DNA from: Ophiura sarsii | Lineage: Eukaryota; Echinodermata; Ophiuroidea; Amphilepidida; Ophiuridae | Reading direction: 5' to 3' | DNA length: 64,000 nt | Assembly (NCBI GenBank): GCA_035610835.1 | Contig: CM069443.1 | Span: 87,666,690 to 87,730,689, forward strand | Shown here: piece by piece, positions 11,155 through 23,670 of the stretch | Numbering within the stretch: the stretch's first letter is position 1 | How the letters are laid out: each line of letters starts with the position of its first letter | Made by a program: the position numbers and the translations under genes | Notes under the pieces: model-generated | Seen by the model: only the letters and a program-made list of their open reading frames with translations | Database searches by the model: none | Told to the model about the DNA's origin: nothing

Positions 11155-11875
11155 TTTTTAAAGTTGTAAACAAGGACAAAAAGTTGTCCATAATTTGTAA
11201 GTAGCCTAATGTGAAGTATTTTAATAATTCTTTGCAAGCAGCTCGTTTAGTGAGCCTAGGTTTATACTCGTATGACTTAACAATGATATTCAGAAAAGGA
11301 CTTAATTGAAAACCATGTTCGGACACACAATTCACCAATATCATGAATTTATCGGCCCCTTCACGATACTTCATTATGGATAGTATGCACCATTTGTTTA
11401 TTATTCAATAGCCAAAAGCACAAGGAGTTGGAAACATCCGTCTATATATTTTATTAGAATAAGATTGGCAGCTTCTCAGAGTGTATAATCGAAGGGTGTC
11501 AACACAACGAAATCGGATGAAAGCGTACACTGTAAATACTAATTTAGGGAAAGCGGGAAGAATAAATATTTTTGTAAACTTTTCACCAAGGTATCTTGAA
11601 TCTTAACAAAATACTTTTTGGGTTGTTTTCTGAGATTTTATACGAACCTGCCTAATATCCACCTTTGTACACAGGGTAAAAAGTTGTCCTTAATTTGTAA
11701 GTAGCCTAATGTGAAGTGTTTTAATAATTCTTTGCAATCAGCTCGATTAGTGAGCCTAGTTTTATATTCGTATGACTTTACAATGATATTCAGAAAAGGA
11801 CTTAATTGAAAACCATGTTCGGACACACAATTCACCAATATCATATATAAATTTATCGGCCCCTTCACGATTTTA
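11155..11875. repeat. Direct repeat pair, about 200 bp each
   Basis: The block at about 11170-11370 recurs at about 11675-11875 with over 90 percent identity. On the minus strand both copies hold an open frame containing MILVNCVSEHGFQLSPF, but a 4-base insertion changes the frame upstream of it in the second copy. The pair may come from a decayed coding element; I recognise no protein family. Confidence 0.65.
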
Positions 11876-12606
11876 TACGAACGTGCCTAATATCCATCTT
11901 TGTACACACACCCCAGTGTCCCTCGGACCTTACACAATCGACGTTTGCAGCTGCATTCCTTTAATTATTGGCGGTTATTTTCAAAATGCAATTGTCATTT
12001 ATATAACATGCATCATAATATATTATCAATTAATATTTTCATATTGTATTACACCATGTTACAGCTTCGGCGTTGATTCACGGGATATAGTGGGTGACCA
12101 TTTTGACGATGACAACGATATCACTGATCTACGCGATTGTGTACGTTTAAGACTATGTCCTTGAACCACGAATTCAGCCTCTTTGATACAATCTGTTTTG
12201 AACTTATCCAAGTCTGAAAAGATTATTTTATATGATGGAGATTGGCGCGTATACATCCAGAAGATATTCATTCTCCGTTTTGTATTTTTTTAAGCCTGCA
12301 TTCATTCTCCAGTGGAACTAAATGAATAATAGAGAAGAAGTCTACATTTTTAAATACGAACACGTCTTGTCTTACTCTTATTACTATATCCGCCGGTAAA
12401 TTCTGTCAGCAATTTCAGAATTTAAAAAGACCAACACCACAGATATATCTGTGACCAATACACATGTTGACGGATACTTGTTCAAAATTACCCGCCAACT
12501 GTATAGTAACACTTGTAATGAAGGTCGTGCATTGAATTGATCTGAACGAAAGCGACGGGAACGAGAACTTTATGTTACGGACACGCATAAGTGAAGTGAA
12601 TACTGT

Positions 12607-13144
12607 CTATAGACGTTATTCATAATTGGCGTATTTACGTCAAAAGAGGGCCGTACTATCCTACTAGGCATGCTCAGAGCAAATAGTGCTCCGAAAACGA
12701 GGCCAGCATTGTAGCCTTGACGAGAGTGAGGCAGTTTTACAATGTAGTGAACTTTGCACTAATCATAACAAAATCTGCATACACCTAAGCTGTTCAATAT
12801 TTGACCTTATTACTATCGTGAAATAAGTTTGAACGTATAGGTGACGTAATTTACCACGATTGGCCTCGCTTTCGTTATGATTAGTGACGTCACATCGAGT
12901 ATGTCTCCCTCTTTGGCCAGAAATCGCCAATTATGAATAATGTCTATTCCACTAGTTTGAAATGAAGTGTTTACTGGTAACCGACACTATCTAGGAAAAT
13001 GTAGAAGTTCACAGGTAGGTCATTACATTGCAGTAATAGTACGAGATTGTATTGTTTATCGGCGCACTTATTGCTCTGAGCATGCTCAGTTAAAATTCAC
13101 ACCCTCTGTTGACGTTAATGCGCCAATTATGAATATCGTCTATT
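12607..13144. mobile_element. MITE-like inverted repeat, about 540 bp
   Basis: The ends share ATAGACG.TATTCATAATTGG in inverted orientation, followed inward by GAGCATGCTCAG-like sequence on both sides. A third partial copy of the end (CCAATTATGAATA) sits at about 12930-12952, suggesting a compound or doubled element. Confidence 0.7.
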
Positions 13145-13362
13145 AACCCTAACCTCCTAGCCACATTTTCCAATTATTTTTTTTCAACGACAAAAAGCGC
13201 GGACACACAGCCTAGGGCCATTATTTCATCGAAAAAGTGCCACGCCAGCTTACACAGACAGACTGCACCGTGGCCATTTGTGGCACTGGGGGTGGTTAGG
13301 GTTAATGAAACCATATGGACATAGACAAATTTGAAGAAAAAAAACAAAGAAAAAAAACATCC

Positions 13363-13502
13363 GTTAACCCTAACCTCCTACCCACTTTTTCCACTGATTT
13401 TTTTTTCAACGACATAAAGCGCGGACAAAAAAGTGACCACGCCCCCGGAGCTTGAACCAACAACCTCTCGGTTGCGAGACGAACGATCTACCAGTGCGCC
13501 AT
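13363..13502 (-). mobile_element. tRNA-headed SINE (minus strand)
   Basis: Read on the minus strand, it begins with a tRNA-like A box (GCGCACTGGTAGATCG) and a B box region GGTTCAAGC. It ends about 140 bp later in GGTTAGGGTTAAC. The acceptor stem does not pair, so it is not a functional tRNA. A related fragment, also ending in TAACCCTAACC, precedes it at 13145-13310. Confidence 0.65.
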
Positions 13503-13574
13503 TTCTGATATTAATGTATAAATATTTTTAAAAAACCATCTTTTTTAATAATCTTGGATTCCAAAGCCTTATAT

Positions 13575-13950
13575 ACAGGGTGTCCGAGAAAACCTGCAAC
13601 TTATTTTGACAGAGTTCTACACTCTGTTTGGCCATCTCGAGACAGTGATGTAACTGAACAGGCGCAGCTTTTACGCACGCGTGTGTATCGTCCGCCTTTC
13701 AATGCTCGTGTTTGTACGCCAGCGCCGCGAGTATGCGCGCGCGTTATGTGATTCAATTAGTAGAATACGCGGTTACGTCACTGTCTCGAGATGGCCAAAC
13801 AGAGTATAGTTTGACTTTTTAAGCCATAGATTTTAATCATGTTTGTACATTCTGGAAACCTTCTTCGAGAATGTGCATTAGCTGTGTAAAAGTATACGTA
13901 GAGTTTCTTCACACAAAAAAACAAGTTGCAGGTTTTCTGGGACACCCTAT
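13575..13950. mobile_element. Palindromic MITE with CAGGGTGTCC ends, about 376 bp
   Basis: Left end ACAGGGTGTCC then AAAACCTGCAACTT; right end AAGTTGCAGGTTTTCTGG then GACACCCTAT. The inner blocks are also inverted: TTTGGCCATCTCGAGACAGT and its complement. Both ends are adjacent to TA, as in Tc1/mariner-type insertions. The open frame at 13554-13751 is inside it and not a gene. Confidence 0.8.
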
Positions 13951-14489
13951 AGAGCGAGGAGGCTTTAAATTTAAGAGAGGTCTTGTCTTGGTAAAAAGTA
14001 TTGAATTTCAGTGAAATAATTTGAATTTGAATTCAGATATTGGGTCGTTTAATATTAGGAACAGTCCTTCTGAAGCATAAAATAAACGAACAACTCTGCG
14101 AAAATCTTTTTTTTCTTCTCTTTTTTATTAGTTCATAGCTTCGTGATGTTATTATAATAATATATTTACATTCTTTCATAGCATACATTGTCTGACAGAA
14201 AAAAAATGAATGCTGCACACCGGCACTCCTGTATCAGCCCGTAGCATTGTCAACACTTATTTCATGCTATTATAATACCAATGTAAAATAATGGACCAAT
14301 TTGGCGCTGCTTGTCTTGCCTCGCTGTCCTACATTTTCAACAAATTTCATGTTTGTCAACATTTTCAAAACTGTTCAATAAATGTCGCCAAATTTGTATA
14401 CAAAATTGATTCCAATAGCCAAATAAATCGAACAATGATGTTCTTTGATGTTATATATTTGCATTTCTAGAGTGGTTCAGTAGGAACTG

Positions 14490-14600
14490 CACAGACTCCA
14501 TTCATATCGAACAAGACACACAGCAGTGATTGCTGAGATTTGTACCAGGGCCCATTGATGAGTGTATCATGTGTGCTTGCTCAAATGATGATAATGTGTA
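14490..14600. repeat. Dispersed repeat, second copy near 17880-17985
   Basis: The segment holding GATTGCTGAGATTTGTACCA then GGGCCCAT recurs at about 17925-17955 with flanking similarity on both sides. The nearby GGTAATTTC.TGAAATACTT block is also repeated at 14970 and 17792. No coding potential. Confidence 0.6.
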
Positions 14601-15041
14601 CACCCGCAACACGAATACGTAATAGTACAATAGTTTTTGTCCTTTCATTCGATTATGATAATAATAATTATAACTCGTTTGTATAACGCGCACTTATCCA
14701 TCCTTATCCCTGTTGTAATTAAGAGAGGTCAGATTTTGATGGAATCATGGTCAGTCTGATTCAGCTCTTAAGAGCAACTTCCATTGAAAACATTTAGTTC
14801 ACGAAAGAAATGAACTCCTATGGTGATTTAAAAAAACATGCTACAATTTAGAGAAATACGAACATTGTCCCCTATAATGATATTGTAAATATTGTATAGA
14901 CGACAATTTAAAATCCTTTTAAGCACATAACGATTCCAAATTCAGTGGAATCTTCTTGAAATAATTTAAAACGGTAATTTCATGAAATACTTAAAATGAA
15001 TTGTAATAAAATGAATTGTAATAGTGTAATAATTGTGTTCA

Positions 15042-15592
15042 GGCGACGAAAAAACCCTGTTCTACGCGTGGACATACCTCGCAAGTTGTTCTACGCGTGG
15101 ACATACCTCGCAAGTTGTTCTACGCGTGGACATACCTCGCAAGTTGTTCTACGCGTGGACATACCTCGCAAGTTGTTCTACGCGTGGACATACCTCGCAA
15201 GTTGTTCTACGCGTGGACATACCTCGCAAGTTGTTCTACGCGTGGACATACCTCGCAAGTTGTTCTACGCGTGGACATACCTCGCAAGTTGTTCTACGCG
15301 TGGACATACCTCGCAAGTTGTTCTACGCGTGGACATACCTCGCAAGTACCCTGTTCTACGCGTGGACATACCTCGCAAGTGCCCTGTTCTACGCGTGGAC
15401 ATACCTCGCAAGTTGGGTCGGTCGGTCGGTGTGTCGGGCGAGTTTTTTCTCCAAAATAAGACCAAAAAAACCACACTTTTGTCATTTTTAGACAAACTTA
15501 AAGAAAATCCAAAAATGTCAGACATTTGGTGGGTATTTATTTGCAGGTGAACACCCCTCACTTTTAACAAATCTGGGTCTTCTCTCGTCGCC
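15042..15592. mobile_element. GGCGAC-family MITE containing an expanded minisatellite
   Basis: Left end GGCGACGAAAAA, right end TCTCGTCGCC, with the family blocks CCTGTTCTACG and GGGTCGGTCGGTCGG inside. The same family occurs at 61953-62264, 37665-38456 and, in part, about 33040-33290. This copy is longer because of the 29-bp array it holds. Confidence 0.7.
15058..15412 (+). repeat. 29-bp minisatellite, 12 copies
   Basis: Ten almost perfect 29-bp units containing TTCTACGCGTGGACATACCT are followed by two units lengthened by an insertion of about 5 bases. The unit corresponds to the subterminal arm of the surrounding MITE. Because the period is 29, each frame shifts into the next, producing overlapping open frames of up to 184 codons that are not genes. 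Confidence 0.9.
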
Positions 15593-15646
15593 TTAACGAG
15601 CTTAAATCAAATTATGTTATTCAATATACATCTTGGAATCGTAAAA

Positions 15647-16310
15647 TGAGTTTAAAACAATCAATGTACTAACATTTTAATACCAATTTATGAATGGAAA
15701 TACACTATTTCTATTACTAAAATGTATATACATGATATATCACAATTAAAAACCAAGTACACACTTATGATTCTCTAGTTTATTGATGATTGATACAAAG
15801 GCTCTTTTTTGAACCAGAAATGTGTAGTGTAGGCTTTGAATCAAATACATTTCTCTTTACTTTGTAGCTTACAACCTATTCACCTGTAATAACATAGCGT
15901 CTTTAAAATAGCTTTATTTACAACTTAAAAGATGTTATAGCAGTGTTTAGACCCCCAAGCTTTGAATAAAATACTTTCCTCTTTACCTTGTAAGCTTACA
16001 ATCTATTCGCCTGTATAAACATAGTGTCTTTAAAATAGCTTTAGTTACAACCTGATGTAATTAAGAGAGGATACTTTTTGATGCAATCATGGTCAGTTTT
16101 ATATACAGCTCCTAAGAGCAACTACCATTAAAAACCAGCCAATAAAAGGAGTTTAAAATAATCAATGTATTAACATTTTAATACCAATTTATGAATGGAA
16201 AAACACTATTTCTATTACTAAAATGTATAAACATGATAGATCACAATTAAAAACCAATACACACTTATGATTCTCTAGTTTATTGTGGATTGATACAACG
16301 GAACCAGCGA
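15647..16310. repeat. Two interleaved direct repeats
   Basis: A block of about 165 bp at 15647-15812 recurs at 16150-16305 (offset about 503). A second block, at about 15837-15930, recurs at about 15962-16055 and contains TCTTTAAAATAGCTTTA. Non-coding. Confidence 0.7.
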
Positions 16311-16714
16311 TGTGTAGTGTAGGCAATATATATTGAATATTTTACTCAATAAAGCTCGATATTAATGAACAAGTGGATTCATGTATGGTACACAATAGCT
16401 AGCTAATAAAGACAAATCAAACATTCTTAGTTATTTTTTCAAGCATTAAATGCCAAATAATGACATTGTTTTAGCAGCAGCAACAACAACAAATTTGGCT
16501 TTAATGATAGTCGGACTCAGTTCGGACTAGAGTGTGGACCGTTTTCAATTCAATAAATCTTATAAGAGAAAATATCACAAATCTTGTTCGGTTTATAAAA
16601 TGATCACTTGTAACTAAAATTCTATAGAAAGCTAATGAGATAGCCCGTCTGCCATGATAAACAAATCGGGATTTTTTTAAACAGATTTTAAGATATAAAA
16701 TCCCAAAGTTGAGT

Positions 16715-16790
16715 ACACTTTTTTTAGAAGTTGAGTACACTTTTTTTGGAAGTTGAGTAGACTTTTTTTGGAAGTTGAGTACACTTTTTT
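16715..16790 (+). repeat. About 26-bp tandem repeat, 4 copies
   Basis: Units of AAGTTGAGTACACTTTTTTT separated by GG, immediately left of the hairpin at 16791. Confidence 0.8.
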
Positions 16791-16867
16791 GCTGGTTTAA
16801 ATGGTAGTTGCTCTTAGGAACTGTATACAGATACAGTTCCTAAGAGCAACTACCATTAAAAACCAGC
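16791..16867. repeat. Long near-perfect hairpin
   Basis: The left arm GCTGGTTT then ATGGTAGTTGCTCTTAGGAA pairs with the right arm TTCCTAAGAGCAACTACCAT then AAAACCAGC, leaving a tiny central loop around 16828-16831. The right arm also occurs alone at about 16110-16140, and a diverged form at 14765-14790, so the hairpin is built from a dispersed repeat. Confidence 0.8.
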
Positions 16868-16869
16868 AA

Positions 16870-18930
16870 TAAATAGTGTGCAAAACGACGATTTTAGCCT
16901 GGTATTGTGTTGGAACCCTAAAGTAATCGTATGTGATTTTCACTTAGTTCATGTAGGTAATGAACTCGTTCGGTAATAAGTAAACATTTTATAAAGAATC
17001 ATGCTAATTTGTGCCGTAGGTTGAAACCAATCAACTACAACAATATCTCACAGAAAGAGTCAACAATTTAAGATATAACGTAATATTCTCCTCTATACTG
17101 AAAGAGTTAAGAAATTAATCAAACTTAGGCTGGTGTTTAATAGGCCTAAACAACAATTTTAATAGGCCTAAACAACAATTTAAAGTAGAATGTTGTATAG
17201 GCCTAAACAATAATTTCAAAATCCCTAAGAACAAAATGATTCCCGTTCAGTAGTAGCCTATCTTTTACATCATGAAACATTCTTATATAGTGGGTGTGGT
17301 TTGAGATGTCAGCAGGCAATTTGATTGGTTTTTGGCTGATTTTCAGCCGGCACGCCCATACATTATGAGACAATGGTGTACGGTTTGGGGCGGGGTTTAA
17401 TTCATTCGAAAAATAATACCTTCAGCGCGTATGATCAACGCGTCATCGCGTCAGCGTGCCCTACACAAAGTCGCCGCCGTATGCGTTGTGGGTATAACGC
17501 AGCGATGACAGGTGCGTGTGTGCCAAAGAACGCGATTAATTTGAAGCAAGATGTTGGAAATAGCTCGCTGGATTCGCCGATTTTATAAATGGGGAAATTT
17601 GTTGTTGTTTGTTTAAAATAAATCTAACAAACTGCGTTATTTTATGATAAAAGATCAAAATAACTAATAAACTAAATAAGAATGAGAATAAAACATAGTT
17701 CTTAGCTGTTTTGCTATAGACGATGGTCTTATAATGTATAGGCTGTACCATATTTGTGTCGTCGTGCATGGCCGCCGTCTCTAAATATCACACGGTAATT
17801 TCGTGAAATACTTTTTAAGAATCGACTGAATTGTAATAGAGTCATACAGGCCCATAACCAGAGCGTTCGCCCGCCCGCTCCATTCATATCGAGCAGCACG
17901 ACACACAGCGAGCCGTGCAGTGTGATTGCTGAGATTTGTACCAGGGCCCATTTATGAATGTATCATGTATGCTTGCTCAAGGTCACGTTTTTTAACCTGG
18001 GGTACATTTGTGTTACATGGGTATATTTCATGAAATTTCCTCCTTTTGCAGTTTCAGTAGAATATATCAAAATGTTTACATCTAAAGGGTATGAAACCAT
18101 ATATATTTAGAATGCTTATAACCTAAGGATTGTAAATATGCGAACTAGAAATCAAATATACAGGGTGACCTAACATTATACAGGGTGTAACAATTGAAGT
18201 TTTATACAAAATGATGATTTACTTTTTTTCTTCCACTGTCTATATGCAGGAGCTATATGAAGGCTAGGGATGTTTTTATTGTGTTTGAGTAAATTACCCA
18301 TCCAGCCATATGCAACATTAATTGGCCAGCTTATTAGGAAATATATATACAGGGTGGTCAAAATACGCAATTTCAAATACTGAAAAACCCCACTAAATTA
18401 GACAAGTGATCAAATATATTGCAATGAGCCTAAAAGAGATACAGTTGTGATCAGGTTTGAGTGTTAGCATTAAGGTAAATCATCACCATGACATTAAAAA
18501 GTACTGTTTCGCGTGATAATTTAATATACAGGGTGGTTCATCCACAGATTTCAAAATTAATTAATTAGCTTAATTAATACTTTAAGTAAATGGTGTAAAG
18601 CATGCTTATATCATTTAGAACCAAGATGACATCAAGCCTAAGTATAAGAAAGCTATAAATTACAGGACAGCACTCCATTTTCACCCATATATTACACAGC
18701 AATTCCTTCCTCCTCCTCAACCACCCCCGACTAATCATACTTAACGAGCTATATTAATCAAATCGAAAGTGATAACAAGAAATCCTCTTCAGATTATTAA
18801 AGGGTATTAAATTATCTTTAAAATAAGCCCAAACATAAGTCAATCTGATAGAGGGTTACAAAAATACCAAAGCCTAAAGACAAAAATTCCATTTGCACCT
18901 AATATTGGGCTATTCCATTTATTAATGGTA
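16870..18930. other. No gene seen; four CAGGGTG repeat starts
   Basis: Four copies of ACAGGGTG at about 18160, 18179, 18349 and 18529 resemble ends of CAGGGTG-type MITEs, as at 13575 and 56128, but no clear partner ends are seen. A triplicated AGGCCTAAACAA motif lies at 17138-17210. The open frame at 17373-17588 is unsupported. Confidence 0.45.
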
Positions 18931-18934
18931 CACC

Positions 18935-19425
18935 CCCTATAGAAGGCATGGGAATCCCAAAATATTTGACACTTTTTGAGCGTGGGAATTCCCAAAAAAT
19001 AATTCCATATTCCTCTCGAAGGTATAGAAGGCATGGGAATTCCCAAAAAATTATCACATCTTGGCCGTGGGAATTCCCAAAAAATAAATCCATATTCCTC
19101 TTGAAGGTATAGAAGGCATGGGAATTCCCAAAAAATCATCACATTTTGGCAGTGGGAATTCCAAAAAAAAAATCCATATTCCTCTCGAAGGTATAGAAGG
19201 CATGGGAATTCCCAAAAAATCATCAAATTTTGGCCGTGGGAATTCCCAATTTTTTTCCCCATATTCCTCTTGAAGGTATAGAAGGCATGGGAATTCCCAA
19301 AAAATCATCACATTTTGGCCTTTGGGAATTCCCAAATTTTGGATTTTGTCGGTGGGAATTCCCAAGAAAAAATGCCATATTCCTCTCGAAGGTATAGAAG
19401 GCATGGGCATGGGAATTCCCAAAAA
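18935..19425. repeat. About 85-bp minisatellite with palindromic GGGAATTCCC motifs
   Basis: Five to six diverged units contain GGTATAGAAGGCATGGGAAT and end near CCATATTCCTCT. Each unit has one or two copies of the 10-bp palindrome GGGAATTCCC; I count ten perfect copies (first at 18984, last at about 19408) plus near misses. The long minus-strand open frames here come from the repeat. Confidence 0.85.
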
Positions 19426-21429
19426 TAAAAAGAGTTTTGGCCTTTGGATATTCAAAACAAAAAAAACCATGTTCCTCTAGAATGGTGTGTTGAAGGGATG
19501 GAAAATCAAAACAAAATAAACATTTTGATATTTATAGCGAATCTGGTCATAATTAAGGTACATTTTTGGTTTTACATGGGCTTCTGAAAATGTAGTCCTG
19601 TACATATGCGTGTGAAGCGTGCGAAATTCTATCTTTATACTTATTTGGATTCGATTCCCCAACTGACCCCAATTGAAATTGGATATAAATTAAGCAAAAC
19701 CTGTAACAGGCTCTCGTGTCAAAATGGACTAAGAAAAGTCCGGATTTAAAGTTTATTTGAACATTAAAGAAAAACAAGAACATATTGAAAGAAGCTAGAA
19801 AGAAAAAAAGAGAAAAAAAGTTATCATCCTGATTTCGCCCCCCCCGTCAGAAAGGAACATTGATATGTGTATGTGGGAAGTGGGCCCCCAGCCCCGCATT
19901 CCCCGTACGTAGCATTGGTGTGTATGTGGGGGGGGGGGGGGGGGGGGGGGGGGCTTTAATGCATGCCCTATCCCAGTGTCATGAATTAAAATAGAGAAAA
20001 TTAAATTATTACATGCAAGGAATAGATTGCCTGAATCAATTCATTATAATTGTTGCCTTCCTATCCCATACATTCTGGCACGCGTGTCAATATAAATAAT
20101 GATGAGGAGGGCGCACCACCAAATTACTCCGCATATGTAATAACGAAATTCGGTTCAAACAAGTAGATTTTTAACATTGAAGTCACAATTTTAATAAGAA
20201 GATAGGCTTGAAATTGCACGATATTCGGCAATATGATTGAGATATATGTCAAGATTATATAACCAACAAATCATACTATTTTGAAAACGGTAAGCAAAAA
20301 TAGGCACGCGGATGTACATGACAACATACCCAAATATGAGTGATGTGTATTCGGTCATCAGTAACTTTCGACGAATAGGGAAATGAGTGTTGCGAGACTC
20401 GGTGAAATAAGGTGGGAATTTCATCTTGGAAAACGAATAATATTTTTTTCTTACCAAATCTATGTTAAAATAACCCATTGCATTACAGGCATTGTAATTT
20501 TAATTCGGACATTGTCGAATTTGAGTAATAAGCTTATTTCTGTTTTTTTCTCAAATCTGGCCCGTATTAATAAATGGACTGCGCGAGTCCGACTCCAGAG
20601 CCCGACTCCCGAGCCCAGCAAAATACTCGAGTTTGGCTCAAGTTCTCTGTGATCTAAGTGTGATCAAATCTGAAATCTGGGCCCAAGCATACTAGTTCTT
20701 TCAACGCTGAGGATTTATTTTATTACATCTCAGTACAGCTTGAATTAGGCTAGAGGCAAAATAAAAATAAAAACATGTTTAGCATCGGGACTTTTTTCAA
20801 AAAAGGAAGGAAGAGGCCCTTTTGTTTTATTTTTCACTTTAAGTACAAAACCGCCCTGGTAAGCGATAAACATTGCGAACTTGAAAAAGTTATGACTGAA
20901 ATAAAGAGAAAAAAGAGAAAAAAGAAAAGAAAATTGAAGCGGACCCCAAAAAAGGAAGCGGGAGGGGACGCTAAACAGGTTTTTTTTTTTTTTTTGCCTT
21001 AGTCTAGTGTACAACCAAAATCACTATGACGACAATGCGATGATAGTGCGATGCAGCGCATTGATCGCGATTGGCACATTTACAACACAACAAGGTTTAT
21101 CGCAAATAGAAAAAAAAGCCATTGATTATCCTTATCTGTTGCATTGTGGGATCACAAATGGGGCAACCTGTTGACCTTCGCTGACATCACACAAGCAGTA
21201 ACTTCCACGTACAAATGGTCTGTGACAAGCCTGGGCAATTCATGGGTACCACTGACCAGACCCCCACCCCCCCCCCCCCCAAAAAAAAAGAAATCCCTGG
21301 CCCTTTTCCACTGCGCCCTCCCTGTCTTTCGCTGGATCAGCAATGTAACGGGTCCTCACGCATCTACAGTATAGGTTATTTCTCTTCCTCAAAGCAGTGA
21401 TTTCACTGCATCATCCACTTACTGATCGC

Positions 21430-21761
21430 CAGTGACGTAACCAGCTTTTGGAAACGGGGGGGGGGGGGGGGGGTGGGGGGGGGGCAGGCAGGCACGACCA
21501 TAGTTGTACTGACGAAAGGCATGGTACCGACAATTTTTTTCGTAAAACTTGCACAATATTTTCCCCGTCAGCAGCTGAAATCTTGATGGGTGGGGGGGGG
21601 GGGGGGGGATGGGGGTGGGGGAGCGATGAAGTTGCCCGTGTAACCGGTCAAAAAAATTGCATGGTCAAAATTGCACCGACGGAGGGTCATTTTTACCTAC
21701 AGGGATATTTCGGGTGGGGGGGGGGGGGGGGGTGGCACCGGCCCCCCTGGGTACGCCACTA
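21430..21761. mobile_element. hAT-like MITE with poly-G tracts (copy at 26128-26460)
   Basis: Left end CAGTGACGTAACCAG, right end CTGGGTACGCCACTA. Flanking 8-bp direct repeat CTGATCGC at 21422-21429 and 21762-21769. CAGTG-type ends with an 8-bp target duplication fit the hAT superfamily. The interior is dominated by G homopolymers, so exact length may be unreliable. Confidence 0.7.
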
Positions 21762-21949
21762 CTGATCGCACTGAATAACCCCCCCCCCCCCCCCCCCGGT
21801 GACGTACACCCCACACATCAAAATGAGTAATGCATAAACGTGCATAATTAGAAAAAATAGGGACATGTAATGATATAGCCTTGCCTGCTATAATAGTTCT
21901 ATAGCCAGCCAGCTTGCCTTCTATAGTTCATTCAACAATTTTCACATTT

Positions 21950-22490
21950 TTTTCAAAAAACATTCAAAATGTGCATTAATTTTCACTTTTTTTTTCAAAA
22001 ACTTGCTTTAATTTTCACTTTTTTTCAAAAACATTTCAAAAATTGCATTAATTTTCACTTTTTTTTCAAAAACATTCCAAAAATTGCATTAATTTTCACT
22101 TTTTTTTCAAAAACATTCCAAAATTGCACTAATTTTCACTTTTTTTCAAAACATTCAAAAATTGCATTAATTTTCACTTTTTTCAAAAACATTCCAAAAA
22201 TTGCATTAATTATCACTTTTTTTCAAAAACATTCAAAAATTGCATTATTTTTCACTTTTTTTCAAAAACATTCCAAAAATTGCATTCATTTTCACTTTTT
22301 TTCAAAAACATTCAAAAATTGCATTAATTTTCACCTTTTTCAGAAACATTCCAAAAATTGCATTAATTTTTCACTTTTTTTCCCAAAAACATTCAAAAAT
22401 TGCATTAATTTTCACTTTTTTTTAAAAAACATTCAAAAATTGAATTAATGTTCACATTTTTTTTCAAAAAACATTCAAAAATTGCAATAT
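21950..22490 (+). repeat. About 37-bp tandem repeat (copy at 26649-27190)
   Basis: About 14 diverged units of AATTTTCACTTTTTTTCAAA followed by AACATTCCAAAAATTGCATT, with a period near 37. It yields a meaningless low-complexity open frame rich in Phe, Lys and Asn. Confidence 0.9.
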
Positions 22491-23670
22491 TTTGTCAACA
22501 TTTTCAAATCATGTGAAAAAAGGCTATAATTTTCAAACAATTTCATAATTTTCAAAAAGAATTCACAAATTTAAAATAAATGTTACAAATTTCTAATATT
22601 TCATTTCAAACTGAATTCAAATTTGTTTGTCTCAAAACAGGGGGGGGGGTAATTTGAGCTCATACAAATCTTGTCGGTACAGCAATTGCTGTGACAAAAC
22701 ACGCAATGGTTTGCGCATTCATTTTCTGTGCTTCAGACAGCAAGCAGACAGGCGATAACTTGATCGCTTAAAAAACTTCTCACATTTTAAAAATATTAAC
22801 TCTAGAAAGCTAGCTATGTCATTATGATCTCCTTGGATAGATGTTGTGATTACTTTTTGTCTGTGGTTGATCTTTTTTGGCCCAATGAGGTGCATTTGTC
22901 ATGTTAAGGTTTGTCAATTGAAATGATATATAGGGAAATCTAGTGTTCATTACATATTGGGCTATTATAGTTGGTAAGAGTTGGTAAACACTGAGCACAA
23001 AGCCTGTCACCAATAATCACTCACACACACACACTTGCCTGCCTCTCAGAATTTAAGGATGCCTTGTTGTGTACACTCATTGGAGCATTGTCTAGCCCAA
23101 TTCTTGTCATTTTGTATTTTAATTTGATTTTCTTTATTATCTCAGCAAATATTTGGGCTGCATTTACCTTTTTGGGTGATTTCAGTAACCCTTTTTGGGT
23201 GCATTGCATTATATATTTTGGAAACCCATGCATTTTGCCTGTAACACTGTGTAGCTACCATTAAGCGCTTAGCTACCATGGACTGATTATTAGAATATTA
23301 GATGACATTGTTTTTCTCTTCCATGTGACTATACAAGTAGAACATGCATATAATAGATACCAAAGACGATCTAATGACGAGTTCGGCCCGATGCGCAATT
23401 TTTGATCTTTGCGCACACTCTAGCTGCTTGCTGTATCTGACAATGTCACCATGGGATCAAAATCAAAGTTCTACAGTAAGCATTGTCATGAACATTGGGT
23501 GGATATCAAATGCTGTGCTGGACTGGAGGAGGGGCAGTCTTTCAATATCCTAAGTGTAATACTACTACTGCATGCATAGACTTGACACGGATATTTCAAC
23601 ATTAACGCACACTCTCGCATGCCAGACATGAAAGCGTACATACATTGCATGACAAAACTGTATGTGGACC

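Larger units (their letters stand above)
19704..23670. repeat. Large duplication, copy A (about 3.97 kb)
   Basis: This is base-for-base the same as 24404-28369 as far as I compared, except for homopolymer lengths: the poly-G at 19928 is two bases longer and the poly-C at 21779 one base shorter. No supported gene is inside. It holds a hAT-like MITE, G/C homopolymers and a 37-bp tandem repeat. Confidence 0.95.

Noticed and set aside
11078..11868. Two related minus-strand proteins sharing MILVNCVSEHGF
   Set aside because: They are copies of a direct DNA repeat; a 4-base insertion breaks the frame in one copy and no family is recognised.
15033..15550. Open frames of 120-184 codons through the 29-bp minisatellite
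   Set aside because: They exist only because the repeat lacks stops; three overlapping frames read the same unit and none has a domain or splice context.
18840..19470. Two minus-strand frames of about 140 codons with GIPMPSIPSRGI-type repeats
   Set aside because: Translation of the kappa-B minisatellite; frames shift between units.
21969..22448. 159-codon Phe/Lys/Asn-rich frame and its duplicate at 26668
   Set aside because: Low-complexity translation of a 37-bp tandem repeat.
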